A DNA stretch of 47,277 nucleotides, from positions 1 through 47,277 of the forward strand of contig JABSRA010000035.1 of the NCBI GenBank assembly GCA_013215445.1, read 5' to 3'. How positions within the stretch are numbered: position 1 is the first letter of the stretch; each line of letters starts with the position of its first letter. Source of the DNA: Oceanospirillaceae bacterium (GTDB lineage Bacteria > Pseudomonadota > Gammaproteobacteria > Pseudomonadales > Balneatricaceae). Shown here piece after piece: positions 38,117-45,884 of the stretch. A program made the translations under genes and the position numbers. Below the pieces are notes generated by a model, which was not told where the DNA came from, did not search any database, and saw only the letters and a list, made by a program, of their open reading frames with translations.

Positions 38117-38965
38117 ATGAAACTGTTACGCTTTGGCCCAAAAGGCCTAGAAAAACCCGGTATGTTAGACGACCAAGGCTATATTAGAGATCTCTCGGGG
38201 ATAATTCCAGATATTGACGGTGAGACATTACAAAACAGTACATTGTCCAAATTAGCGGAGCTAAATGCAGTAGATCTGCCCTTGGTTGACGAAAATGTAC
38301 GTATTGGCGCCTGTGTGGGAAGCGTAGGAAAATTTATTTGTATCGGACTAAATTACTCAGATCATGCAGCAGAGGCGGGAATGCCGATACCCTCAGAGCC
38401 TATTATTTTTTTTAAGGCAACCAGTGCCATTAGTGGTCCGAATGATGATGTGATGATTCCCTTAGATTCTAAAAAAACCGATTGGGAAGTTGAGTTGGGT
38501 GTTGTGATCGGCGAACACTGTCGCAATATTTCAGAAAAAGAAGCTCTTGAGTACGTTGCTGGTTACTGCGTGATCAACGACCTCTCCGAGCGAGAATTCC
38601 AACTTGAGAGAGAGGGCCAATGGGTAAAAGGAAAAAGCGCAGACACCTTCGGTCCTATCGGACCTTGGCTTGTCACCCGTGATGAAGTAACAGACCCACA
38701 ACAGCTAAGGCTAAAATTGAGTGTCGATGGCAAATGTTATCAAAACGGCTCTACGGATACGATGGTTTTTGGCGTCGCTCATCTGGTTAGCTATGTATCG
38801 AAATTTATGTCTCTACAGCCAGGTGATATCATTTCGACAGGTACGCCTCCAGGGGTCGGTATAGGTCAAAAGCCCACACCAATATACTTGCAACCCGGAC
38901 AGCACATCAGTCTTGAAATTGAAGGGCTGGGTATACAAAATCAAAAGGTTATATCTTATAAATAA
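38117..38965 (+). CDS. FAH-family hydrolase, 2,4-diketo-3-deoxy-sugar acid hydrolase-like
   Basis: Fumarylacetoacetate hydrolase-fold protein of 282 residues. The metal-binding acidic residues are visible in DWEVELGVVIG and in CVINDLSEREFQ. FICIGLNYSDHAAEAG and GDIISTGTPPGVG are core family motifs. Proteins of this type are often labelled ureidoglycolate lyase, but next to a KDF-type SDR they hydrolyse 2,4-diketo-3-deoxy acids to pyruvate and a C3 acid. It is the last gene of the plus-strand cargo unit. Confidence 0.85.
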   Translation: MKLLRFGPKGLEKPGMLDDQGYIRDLSGIIPDIDGETLQNSTLSKLAELNAVDLPLVDENVRIGACVGSVGKFICIGLNYSDHAAEAGMPIPSEPIIFFKATSAISGPNDDVMIPLDSKKTDWEVELGVVIGEHCRNISEKEALEYVAGYCVINDLSEREFQLEREGQWVKGKSADTFGPIGPWLVTRDEVTDPQQLRLKLSVDGKCYQNGSTDTMVFGVAHLVSYVSKFMSLQPGDIISTGTPPGVGIGQKPTPIYLQPGQHISLEIEGLGIQNQKVISYK

Positions 38966-38971
38966 TTTTTT

Positions 38972-39073
38972 GGCAGTTGTGTCGCAAAGTTTGTTTTTTA
39001 GTGATTTTATAGAAATTAAATCTATTAAAAACAACAAACTATTTTTCAAAATTTAACTTTGCGACAGTACCCC
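38972..39073. repeat. Miniature inverted-repeat element or IS6-like remnant
   Basis: TGTCGCAAAGTT at 38980-38991 is perfectly repeated in inverted form at 39055-39066. A second inverted pair AGTTTGTT/AACAAACT lies inside (38988-38995 and 39033-39040). Read outward-in, the ends are GGCAGTTGTGTCGCAAAGTT and GGGGTACTGTCGCAAAGTT, which resemble the ends of IS6-family elements. It has no coding capacity (about 100 bp). It starts seven bases after the FAH gene and could also end that transcript. Confidence 0.55.
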
Positions 39074-39233
39074 TATTTTAAATACATCGCCTATTGATAG
39101 AAGTTTAAACATTGATTAGAAATCCATTTCATGAATTAAGGCTCACTATATTAATTTAAACTGAATTCAGCATAAATAAGAATTAGTTCTACGTTAACTA
39201 TTTGAGTGAGTAGATATTCGGGCTCAGTATTTA

Positions 39234-40109
39234 CTACCAACATTTCCCTGAGCCTATGTGTTCGATACTAATTTCGACAAAACAATTTTTAATATCTGCG
39301 GTAGACTGAGCTTCAGACATAATTTCATACACTAATTCTTCAAGTTCTTCCATTGAGCTATAGGGAACTTTCAAGATATAGTCCCAGTCATCTTTCACCA
39401 TATCATATTGATTTATCCAGTCATCTTCTATGTATTCTCTTGCTTTGTTTTTCCCCCGCACAAATTTACTATTATTTTCAACCCTCATTGAAACGTCTAG
39501 CTTGGCTATTTTTATTTTTGAACGGGAACCTGGTAAAACACTGGTGGGGCTGTCTTCCAAATGATCTTTAAGAATTCTATATACACTGGCAATCCCAATA
39601 TCCAATTTCTCTGCAACTGCCTGACGGGTAAAACCTTCCTTTATAAGGCTAATGACTTGGTATGACTTTATTCGTGCTGTTGGTTGGCGGCCTTTGTATT
39701 TTCCTTCCGCTTTTGCTTTGGCAATGCCTTCTAGTTGCCGCTCTTTTCTCAACGTTGTCTCAAATTCAACAAACACTCCCAACATATTAAAAAAAGCATT
39801 GCCAGCAGCACTGGACGTATCAACGGGTTGCTCAGTTGCTTTTAGATGAATACCGTTTTCTTTTAAATCGTGAGCCAAATTTTGCAAATCTCTGAGACTA
39901 CGGGAAAGTCGATCAATTCGAGTGACGATTAAAGTGTCGCCTTCTCTAAGGTAATTAAGGCAAGCATCAAGTTGAGTTCTCCCTTTTTGCTGGTTACCAC
40001 TTTTCTTCTCAGAAAATACTTTTTTGCATCTAGCTGACTTCAATGCTGCATGCTGAACGGATAAATCTTGATCCGTGGTTGAAACTCGTGCATATCCTAT
40101 TAATGACAT
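39234..40109 (-). CDS. tnpR: Serine resolvase TnpR with C-terminal extension
   Basis: Site-specific recombinase that resolves Tn3 cointegrates. The catalytic Ser is S10 in IGYARVSTTDQ, and the conserved ITRIDRLSRSLRDL and FVEFETTLRKERQLEGI segments follow. A helix-turn-helix (FTRQAVAEKLDIGIASVYRI) covers about residues 160-180. Unlike the roughly 185-residue Tn3 resolvase, it continues for about another 100 residues with an acidic tail (SMEELEELVYEIMSEAQ, IEHIGSGKCW), to 291 in total. Long resolvases are known in some Tn3 subgroups such as those of ISXc5 and Tn163. It is divergent from the toxin-antitoxin genes across the putative res site. Confidence 0.93.
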   Translation of the reverse strand: MSLIGYARVSTTDQDLSVQHAALKSARCKKVFSEKKSGNQQKGRTQLDACLNYLREGDTLIVTRIDRLSRSLRDLQNLAHDLKENGIHLKATEQPVDTSSAAGNAFFNMLGVFVEFETTLRKERQLEGIAKAKAEGKYKGRQPTARIKSYQVISLIKEGFTRQAVAEKLDIGIASVYRILKDHLEDSPTSVLPGSRSKIKIAKLDVSMRVENNSKFVRGKNKAREYIEDDWINQYDMVKDDWDYILKVPYSSMEELEELVYEIMSEAQSTADIKNCFVEISIEHIGSGKCW

Positions 40110-40124
40110 ATCGTATCACTTCAG

Positions 40125-40202
40125 ACTATATGATAGGTTCCTACCATAAATAATAATTTAATTTATATGATAGTAAAATTCAACGAAAATAGATACTATC
40201 GC
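40125..40202. other. Putative res (resolution) site
   Basis: The 189-base gap between tnpR and the antitoxin gene is where Tn3 res sites lie. The 10-bp word TATATGATAG occurs at 40127-40136 and 40164-40173. GATAGTA at 40169-40175 is inverted as TACTATC at 40194-40200 with an 18-base spacer, like a resolvase subsite. The exact crossover point is not determinable by eye. Confidence 0.55.
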
Positions 40203-40243
40203 ACAGGTATACTCTTGTGGTAGTTGGCTTTGATCGCTTTAAG

Positions 40244-40276
40244 CGTTCGATTCGTCTATAATAAACGAATCGAACG
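40244..40276. promoter_or_regulatory. Operator/promoter palindrome of the toxin-antitoxin pair
   Basis: CGTTCGATTCGT at 40244-40255 and its exact inverse ACGAATCGAACG at 40265-40276 flank the nine bases CTATAATAA, which contain a perfect -10 box TATAAT (40257-40262). Binding of the antitoxin complex here would block the promoter, the usual way such modules regulate themselves. Confidence 0.75.
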
Positions 40277-40298
40277 ATTCTGACATGAGGATATAATA

Positions 40299-40559
40299 AT
40301 GGATGCTTTATCAGCTAATGAAGCAAAAACTCAATTTGGATATTTGCTACTAAAAGCTCAACGAGCACCGGTGCAAATTAACAAAAATGGAAAGCCCGTT
40401 GCTGTCGTAATTTCGATGGATGAATATGAAAGTAATGAAGCACTTAAATTACAGCTCTTGCAATCAAGGTTCATTAAAGCAAAAAGTGACATTGAGAGTG
40501 GTAACACCACAGACGGCGAGTCATTTTTTACAGCATTAGAGCTAGGCCAATACGATTAA
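40299..40559 (+). CDS. Antitoxin, Phd/YefM-like
   Basis: 86-residue protein whose N-terminal half (SANEAKTQFGYLLLKAQRAP then VQINKNGKPVAVVISMDEYE) is the Phd/YefM DNA-binding fold. The C-terminal part, ending TDGESFFTALELGQYD, is the flexible toxin-binding tail. It neutralises the ParE-like toxin encoded one base after its stop codon. Its promoter overlaps a perfect 12-bp palindrome. Toxin-antitoxin pairs between tnpR and tnpA are a known accessory of Tn3-family elements. Confidence 0.9.
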   Translation: MDALSANEAKTQFGYLLLKAQRAPVQINKNGKPVAVVISMDEYESNEALKLQLLQSRFIKAKSDIESGNTTDGESFFTALELGQYD

Positions 40560-40560
40560 C

Positions 40561-40869
40561 ATGTCTAGATATCGCCTCACCTCTAATGGACAATTTGATC
40601 TTATCGAAATTCGACGTTACACACTTATTCAATGGGGCAGCTTACAATCTAAAAAATACTTGTCAGAGCTGCGACAAGCTATCGTTTTATTGTCTAACAG
40701 ACCAACGATTGGCAGACACAGACCTGATATTGCGGAGGGAGTGTTTAGCCTTCCACACGCAAGCCATGTTATTTATTACGTATTAGATTTGAATCAACTC
40801 GTTGTATTTGGAATTCTCCATAAAAGAATGGTGCCTGGGAATCACTTAGAAGGTAGAGAAACTATCTAA
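40561..40869 (+). CDS. Toxin, ParE/RelE family
   Basis: 102-residue protein with the ParE/RelE layout: YRLTSNGQFDLIEIRRYTLIQWG helix pair, NRPTIGRHRPDIAEGVFSLP loop, and the C-terminal strands HVIYYVLDLNQLVVFGILHKRM. In ParE relatives the target is DNA gyrase. It starts one base after the antitoxin stop, so translation is coupled. The pair would make loss of the transposon costly for the host. tnpA begins 46 bases later on the same strand. Confidence 0.88.
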   Translation: MSRYRLTSNGQFDLIEIRRYTLIQWGSLQSKKYLSELRQAIVLLSNRPTIGRHRPDIAEGVFSLPHASHVIYYVLDLNQLVVFGILHKRMVPGNHLEGRETI

Positions 40870-40915
40870 TGCGCCATAGGCTTATGTCTATCATAAAATA
40901 TCATTTAGTCTCGCA

Positions 40916-43900
40916 ATGAAAAATACAAAACGTATTCAATTATTATCTTCATCGGAAGAAGAAGAGCTTTATGCAAGGCCAATATTTAACACACAAGAGC
41001 AAATTTATTACTTTACGCTGAATTTATCTGAGCGAAACGCATTATCTCAACATCGAAATACCAAGACTCGCATTCACTTTATTTTACAACTGGGGTATTT
41101 CAAAGCCAAGCATCAATTTTTTAATTTTTCGCTGGATGAAGTCAGCAACGATGTGCAATTTATCGTAAGGACTTATTACAGTGGAGTGCAATCCAATTTA
41201 TTTACTGGGCGCATATCACGTGATTACAATAGAATACAGCGACAGATAATTTTATCATTATTTGATTATCGTAGTTGGTCATCAGACTTTATAGCAAAGA
41301 CTCAATCACATGCTTGTAATTTGCTTCGCTATTACCCTAAAGGCCATAGCGCATTTCGCCAATTGATGGTTTATTTCGATCATCAACAAATTGTTATACC
41401 GTCCTATACCACACTTCAAGATTTATTCAGTGGGCTTTCGCCGAAGAGAACAAACGCCTCAATAAAATTATGGTATCGATACCGGGATCTACCACAGATC
41501 AGCTTACTTCGTTACTTTTTCGAGATGATGGTATTACGTCGTTAAATATTATTCGCGATGATCAAAAAAACTTTAAATATACAGCGGTGAAAACCGAAGT
41601 AGAAAAAGCACAGCGTATTGCGGAATTATATACCTTCACTATAGAATTCATCCCCCTACTTCAATTATCTAAGAACGCTGTGCGATATTATGCCGATATT
41701 ACCGATCAATACGCCGCATCAAGACTACGACGATTGAGCAAACCTCAGCAATGGCTGCACATCATCTGCTTTGTTTACCACCGATATCAACAAATCATGG
41801 ATAATCTGATTGTGAGTTTTCTTTACCATACTAGGGCTATTATGGATGCAGGTAAAATCTATGCATCGATGGCACAAATGGAATACAGTTCTAGTGTTGT
41901 AGTGGACTTTCCAAAATTAGCCAAATTCCTCAAATGGTTTCCAACTCGCAGTAAACAAATGACTCAGGAAGAATTGAGCGAAATAGCCTATAGCATTCTT
42001 CCCAAAGAACAATTTGGTGCTTTGTCGGAGTTCTTAGATGGAAAATCGTTTAATAAGAAAGCCGCTCTATGGGAATACTACGGTAAGTCGTCACGTATAT
42101 TTTCGCTCTATCTTCGCCCTATATTTAATACAGTTTTTTTTGAATATGACAAAGACAACAGCTATATCAAAGAGTTAATGGATCTATTGAAATCACACTA
42201 TGACAGCGGGAAAAGTCCATCAGCGCTAAAAAATTGTGATGATTTTGGATTTACAGTACCAAAAAGTATGATTCAATACTTAAAAAGAAAACCTACTGAT
42301 ATATACATTGATCCATATCTATTCGAATTTTTTGTATATAAAAAAATATATCATGAAGTTGATCGAGGTAGGCTGTACTGTAATGATAGCGTGTCATACT
42401 GCGATATTGACACTGATTTGATAGATGACGCTTTAGTAGATGACGCTGAAAAAATAGCGACTGATTTCGGGTATGCCAAGATACCTATCTATTGTGATCA
42501 GCGCCTCGATGATGCCCTTCAAGAGTTAGATAATGCTTGGGACAGAACTACCGAAAACATCTTAGATAATAACAACCCAGGATTTCGCATCCGCGAAAAC
42601 AAAACAGGGCAACAGACCTGGAGTCTAACCTACGATCGTTTAGAAAAGCTGGATGATGCCTTTTTTAAAAATCTCCCCAAGATTGAAATTGCCAATATTA
42701 TGATGTTTGTCGGTGATAAAATTAAAATGTGGGAGGGTTTTACACACATAATAGATCGCTATGCGAAGCGGAAAAAGCCTATTCCTCTAGTGCTCAATGC
42801 TTGTTTGTTATCAGAAGCTTTTGGATTTGGCACACATAAAATGGCGGAGATGTCAGACTTAGACCTAAACCAATTACGCTCCATGCGAGAAAATTTTATT
42901 CGTGTAGATACACTCTGCACAGCCAATGAAACTGTTAGTAATTACATCAAATCGTTACCTATTTTCAAACAATGGAATCTGATGGATGATAAGGTGCTAG
43001 CCGATGCAGATGGACAAAAGTTCACAACTACTGATAGTACCATCCAGTCTCGGTATTCACGAAAACATTTTGGTAGAGGTTGTGGTCTATCACTTTATAC
43101 ACTACTAGTGAATTTTGTTGCTGTGAATGCCAAAAATTTAGGTCTAAATGAATATGAAGGTCATTCCTTGTACGACATGATTTACAACAACAAAACTGAT
43201 ATTGATATAGATATGGTAACGGGCGACAACCACTCTTTGAACAAACTAAATTTTGTAACACTCGATTCCATAAATGTGGATTATGTACCCAGTATTAAAA
43301 ACGTTCGAAAAGCCGCTGATAATTTGTATGCAATCCAAGCTTCCGACAATTACGCTGGGATCATTAAACCTAAAGGGGTAATCAATGTTGATCGCATTCG
43401 CTCTCAACGGCGAGGAGTCATTAGGGTATTATTGTCACTCATCATGCAGGAAAATACTCAAAGCAACATTATTCGTAAGCTCAATTCTCATGCACGTTAC
43501 GCCAAATTAAAAGCAGCGTTGTTCGAGTACAACTCTATATTTAAAAGCACCCATGTGCTGAACCTGATTGATGATATGGAACTTAGAAAAGCTATTCGAA
43601 ATGCCAGAAACCGAACTGAAGCTTATCACCAGTTGCAGAGCAGTATAAGAAAAACTTATAGAGGGGTGTTTCAAGGAAAACGAGTCGTTGAAAACCGTGT
43701 TAGTGCCCATGCAGCCAGATTGGTTGCTAATTGCATCATTGCCTATAACAGTATGATCTTAAATTCAGTGTACGAAAAAATGCGAGACAGCGGTGTCTCG
43801 CAGGAAATTATTGATGAACTCACTCGTGTATCGCCAATTGCTTGGACACATACGCTATTCAATGGGCGTTACAGCTTCAAAAAAAATAACGGAAACATTG

Positions 43901-43962
43901 ATTTGGAGGCAATGGCAAAAATATTAGAAAAACATTTAAAGCAGCATTTTTGGGATGAATAA
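40916..43962 (+). pseudogene. tnpA: Tn3-family transposase TnpA, with a -1 frame change near 41430
   Basis: DDE transposase of the Tn3 family. The N-terminal part (DUF4158-like, from the ATG at 40916) reads to YTTLQDLF at about residue 170. There the homologous reading moves to the -1 frame, continuing WAFAEENKRLNKIMVSIPG from 41431. The joined protein would be about 1,014 residues, the family length. The catalytic triad is intact: D at 43009-43011 (ADADGQKF), D at 43225-43227 (VTGDNHS) and E at 43618-43620 (NRTEAYHQL). In the unshifted frame translation stops at 41545. No classical slippery heptamer is seen, so a one-base loss or sequencing error is likelier than programmed frameshifting. 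The gene ends 18 bases from the right inverted repeat, as usual. Confidence 0.9.
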
Positions 43963-43979
43963 TGAATAATGAGTAATTA

Positions 43980-44020
43980 TCTCAGACTCGTCATTTTCGA
44001 GGGTTCTTCCACTGGACCCG
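43980..44020 (-). repeat. Terminal inverted repeat, right (IRR)
   Basis: Exact reverse complement of the left end at 28546-28586 over 41 bases. On the plus strand it reads TCTCAGACTCGTCATTTTCG and ends CACTGGACCCG. It lies 18 bases after tnpA. Confidence 0.95.
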
Positions 44021-44025
44021 TAATA
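44021..44025 (+). repeat. Target site duplication, right copy (TAATA)
   Basis: Same five bases in the same orientation as 28541-28545, directly outside the right inverted repeat. Confidence 0.9.
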
Positions 44026-44181
44026 GGAGTCGTCGAAGGGTTAGGCGAAGCTTAAAATTAATGAATATGCCCGATGCAACGCTGTCATATTTCAAGTGCT
44101 AGTAACTTTCGATATTGAAAAATAACAGCTGCAATTAGTGGTTAGCAGTCACAGCACAAATTCCATTATAGTCACCTTGTG

Positions 44182-45882
44182 CTAACCCGTATGCCAGGCG
44201 ATATGTCGGGTATCAGTGGCTAGCGTTGATCGATCGCGACCTTCATGTTTGGATTGATAGAGTGCTGAATCAGCTCTAGAGATTATATCCATTAGATCAT
44301 TGTCTAGATGGTTGTACTCAGCGACGCCGATGCTGATGGTTAGCCAATGCTGTGTCGCACCTTGCATAAAGAGGTGAGATTTGATCCCGTGGCGAATTTG
44401 CTCCGCGGCTAATAGTGCATTCTCGCCATCGGTATCAGGCATGATAATGGCGAATTCCTCACCACCATAACGACTCAATATATCACTTTTTCGCAGCTGT
44501 GATTTAAACACTTTAGCGATGCTGGATAATACAAAATCACCGAAGGGGTGACCATACTTGTCATTGATGCCTTTGAAATGGTCGATGTCAATCATCAGGC
44601 AACTCAGTGTTTTATTGTGCCTTTTTGCCGTTGCAATACAATATGCACCACGTTCAAATAAATGGCGATGATTGTATAGACCGGTCAGTGAATCTAAAAT
44701 AGATTGATGGTATAGCTCACGGTTTTTTTCGGTTAATTGATGGTGCATCCTTTTAATTTTCTGAGTCATATGATTGAATTTTGATGCCAACAAGCCAAAT
44801 TCGTCCCGATGTTTAATGTCTCGCAAGCTGCTCTCAAATTTACCCGTTGATACATGATCTATGCAGGACATTAACTGTTGCATGGGCAAGGTTATATAAT
44901 AGGCCATTAACCAGGAGACGAGGGAGGCAGCCAATAAGGTAATTAAGAAGAGTAAATAGGATCGAGATTTTAACTGCTGTATATTTTCGAAAGCTGCGTC
45001 TAGTTGTTTCTCAACAATTAATAAGTACTTAAAGTCATCAATTTCAACGATGCTTGAAACCCCAATCACTGCCGTACCTAAGCCGTTATCCCAGATGCCA
45101 TCAGTCTCTAGGTTAAATATTTTTGCCTGCTGCACAGGGTAGGTATTTATTACCGCTCGCTGGTTGATAAACTCTGCAGAGTGGGTTAAAAACTGGCCGG
45201 AGAAATCGACTAAGTAGACTGCTTCCTGTACCGATAGGTTGCGGTACTGGGTCTTTCCCCCTAAAGCGGCAATGAGCTTGCCACTGAACAAATCCTGTAG
45301 TTTATCCATGCGATAGTGGTTGACTAACACGCCGATGATGGCGCTCGAATCACTGGTTTTATACAGTGGAATGGCGATGCTTCCGGTCAATTTCCCGGCG
45401 GAACTACGCTTGACCGCTGAGACATAAACTCCCTCGCTGCCGCGCTGGAAAGTGAGTAGATCACGCAGCGCTAAACCTATTCGCTGCGTTTGAGTAGAGG
45501 CGACTATCACGCCTTGAGTGTCCATGATGTCGATTGAAATCAAGTCGCTGTGGCTAGGCAACTTATTGTGAATAAGATGTTGATTCAACGCCGTAGTGTC
45601 TGAATTATACAGCGCTGTCTGCCCCAGAGAGCGCTTTATAAAACCGTCGGTGGCAAAATCTCTAGTATTGGTTTTTAAGGTTTCTAAATACAGATAAATT
45701 TCACCGGCCTTGTACTCCGCGCTTAAATTTAAACCTGATAAGGTACTCTTTTCCAGCGCTTTTTCTGCCGCCAAGAATGACATCCAATTGTTTATGAACA
45801 GCGGGCATAAAGCGAAGCTGAACAGCAGTAAAGATAGTTTGACTCTGATGGAGAAGAAGATGACCTTTTTCTCACTACTCAT
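44182..45882 (-). CDS. Membrane-bound diguanylate cyclase with periplasmic sensor and HAMP
   Basis: Makes the second messenger cyclic di-GMP. From the ATG at 45882 it has 566 residues. Order: N-terminal membrane segment (about 11-30, VKLSLLLFSFALCPLFI), a large periplasmic sensor of the Cache type, a second membrane segment (YLLFLITLLAASLVSWLMAYY), a HAMP domain, a short coiled linker and a C-terminal GGDEF domain. The active site reads RYGGEEF. The inhibitory I-site RKSD sits five residues before it, so product inhibition is expected. Its start lies two bases after the chemoreceptor stop, so the two signalling genes form one unit. Confidence 0.92.
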   Translation of the reverse strand: MSSEKKVIFFSIRVKLSLLLFSFALCPLFINNWMSFLAAEKALEKSTLSGLNLSAEYKAGEIYLYLETLKTNTRDFATDGFIKRSLGQTALYNSDTTALNQHLIHNKLPSHSDLISIDIMDTQGVIVASTQTQRIGLALRDLLTFQRGSEGVYVSAVKRSSAGKLTGSIAIPLYKTSDSSAIIGVLVNHYRMDKLQDLFSGKLIAALGGKTQYRNLSVQEAVYLVDFSGQFLTHSAEFINQRAVINTYPVQQAKIFNLETDGIWDNGLGTAVIGVSSIVEIDDFKYLLIVEKQLDAAFENIQQLKSRSYLLFLITLLAASLVSWLMAYYITLPMQQLMSCIDHVSTGKFESSLRDIKHRDEFGLLASKFNHMTQKIKRMHHQLTEKNRELYHQSILDSLTGLYNHRHLFERGAYCIATAKRHNKTLSCLMIDIDHFKGINDKYGHPFGDFVLSSIAKVFKSQLRKSDILSRYGGEEFAIIMPDTDGENALLAAEQIRHGIKSHLFMQGATQHWLTISIGVAEYNHLDNDLMDIISRADSALYQSKHEGRDRSTLATDTRHIAWHTG

Positions 45883-45884
45883 CT

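Larger units (their letters stand above)
28546..44020. mobile_element. Tn3-family transposon carrying a sugar uptake and catabolism island (15,475 bp)
   Basis: The element is bounded by perfect 41-bp inverted repeats (28546-28586 and 43980-44020), each starting CGGGTCCAGTGGAAG, and flanked by TAATA target duplications. It contains a Tn3-type transposase gene ending 18 bases inside the right end, a serine resolvase, a putative res site and a toxin-antitoxin pair. About 10.6 kb of cargo lies between the left end and the resolvase: two divergent units for sugar import and oxidative breakdown with their own regulator. The flanking genes hemJ and a diguanylate cyclase are intact, so it went into an intergenic gap. 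The transposase reading frame is shifted once, so present mobility may need a helper. Confidence 0.94.

Noticed and set aside
40586..40786. Second frame inside the toxin gene
   Set aside because: Shadow of the ParE-like gene with no independent support.
41420..41431. Programmed -1 frameshifting in tnpA
   Set aside because: The T TTA TTC sequence does not match the X XXY YYZ slippery pattern and no strong stimulatory structure is evident; single-base loss is simpler.
44026..44181. Search for a second insertion or gene remnant right of the transposon
   Set aside because: No open frame, repeat or terminator could be supported in these 156 bases.
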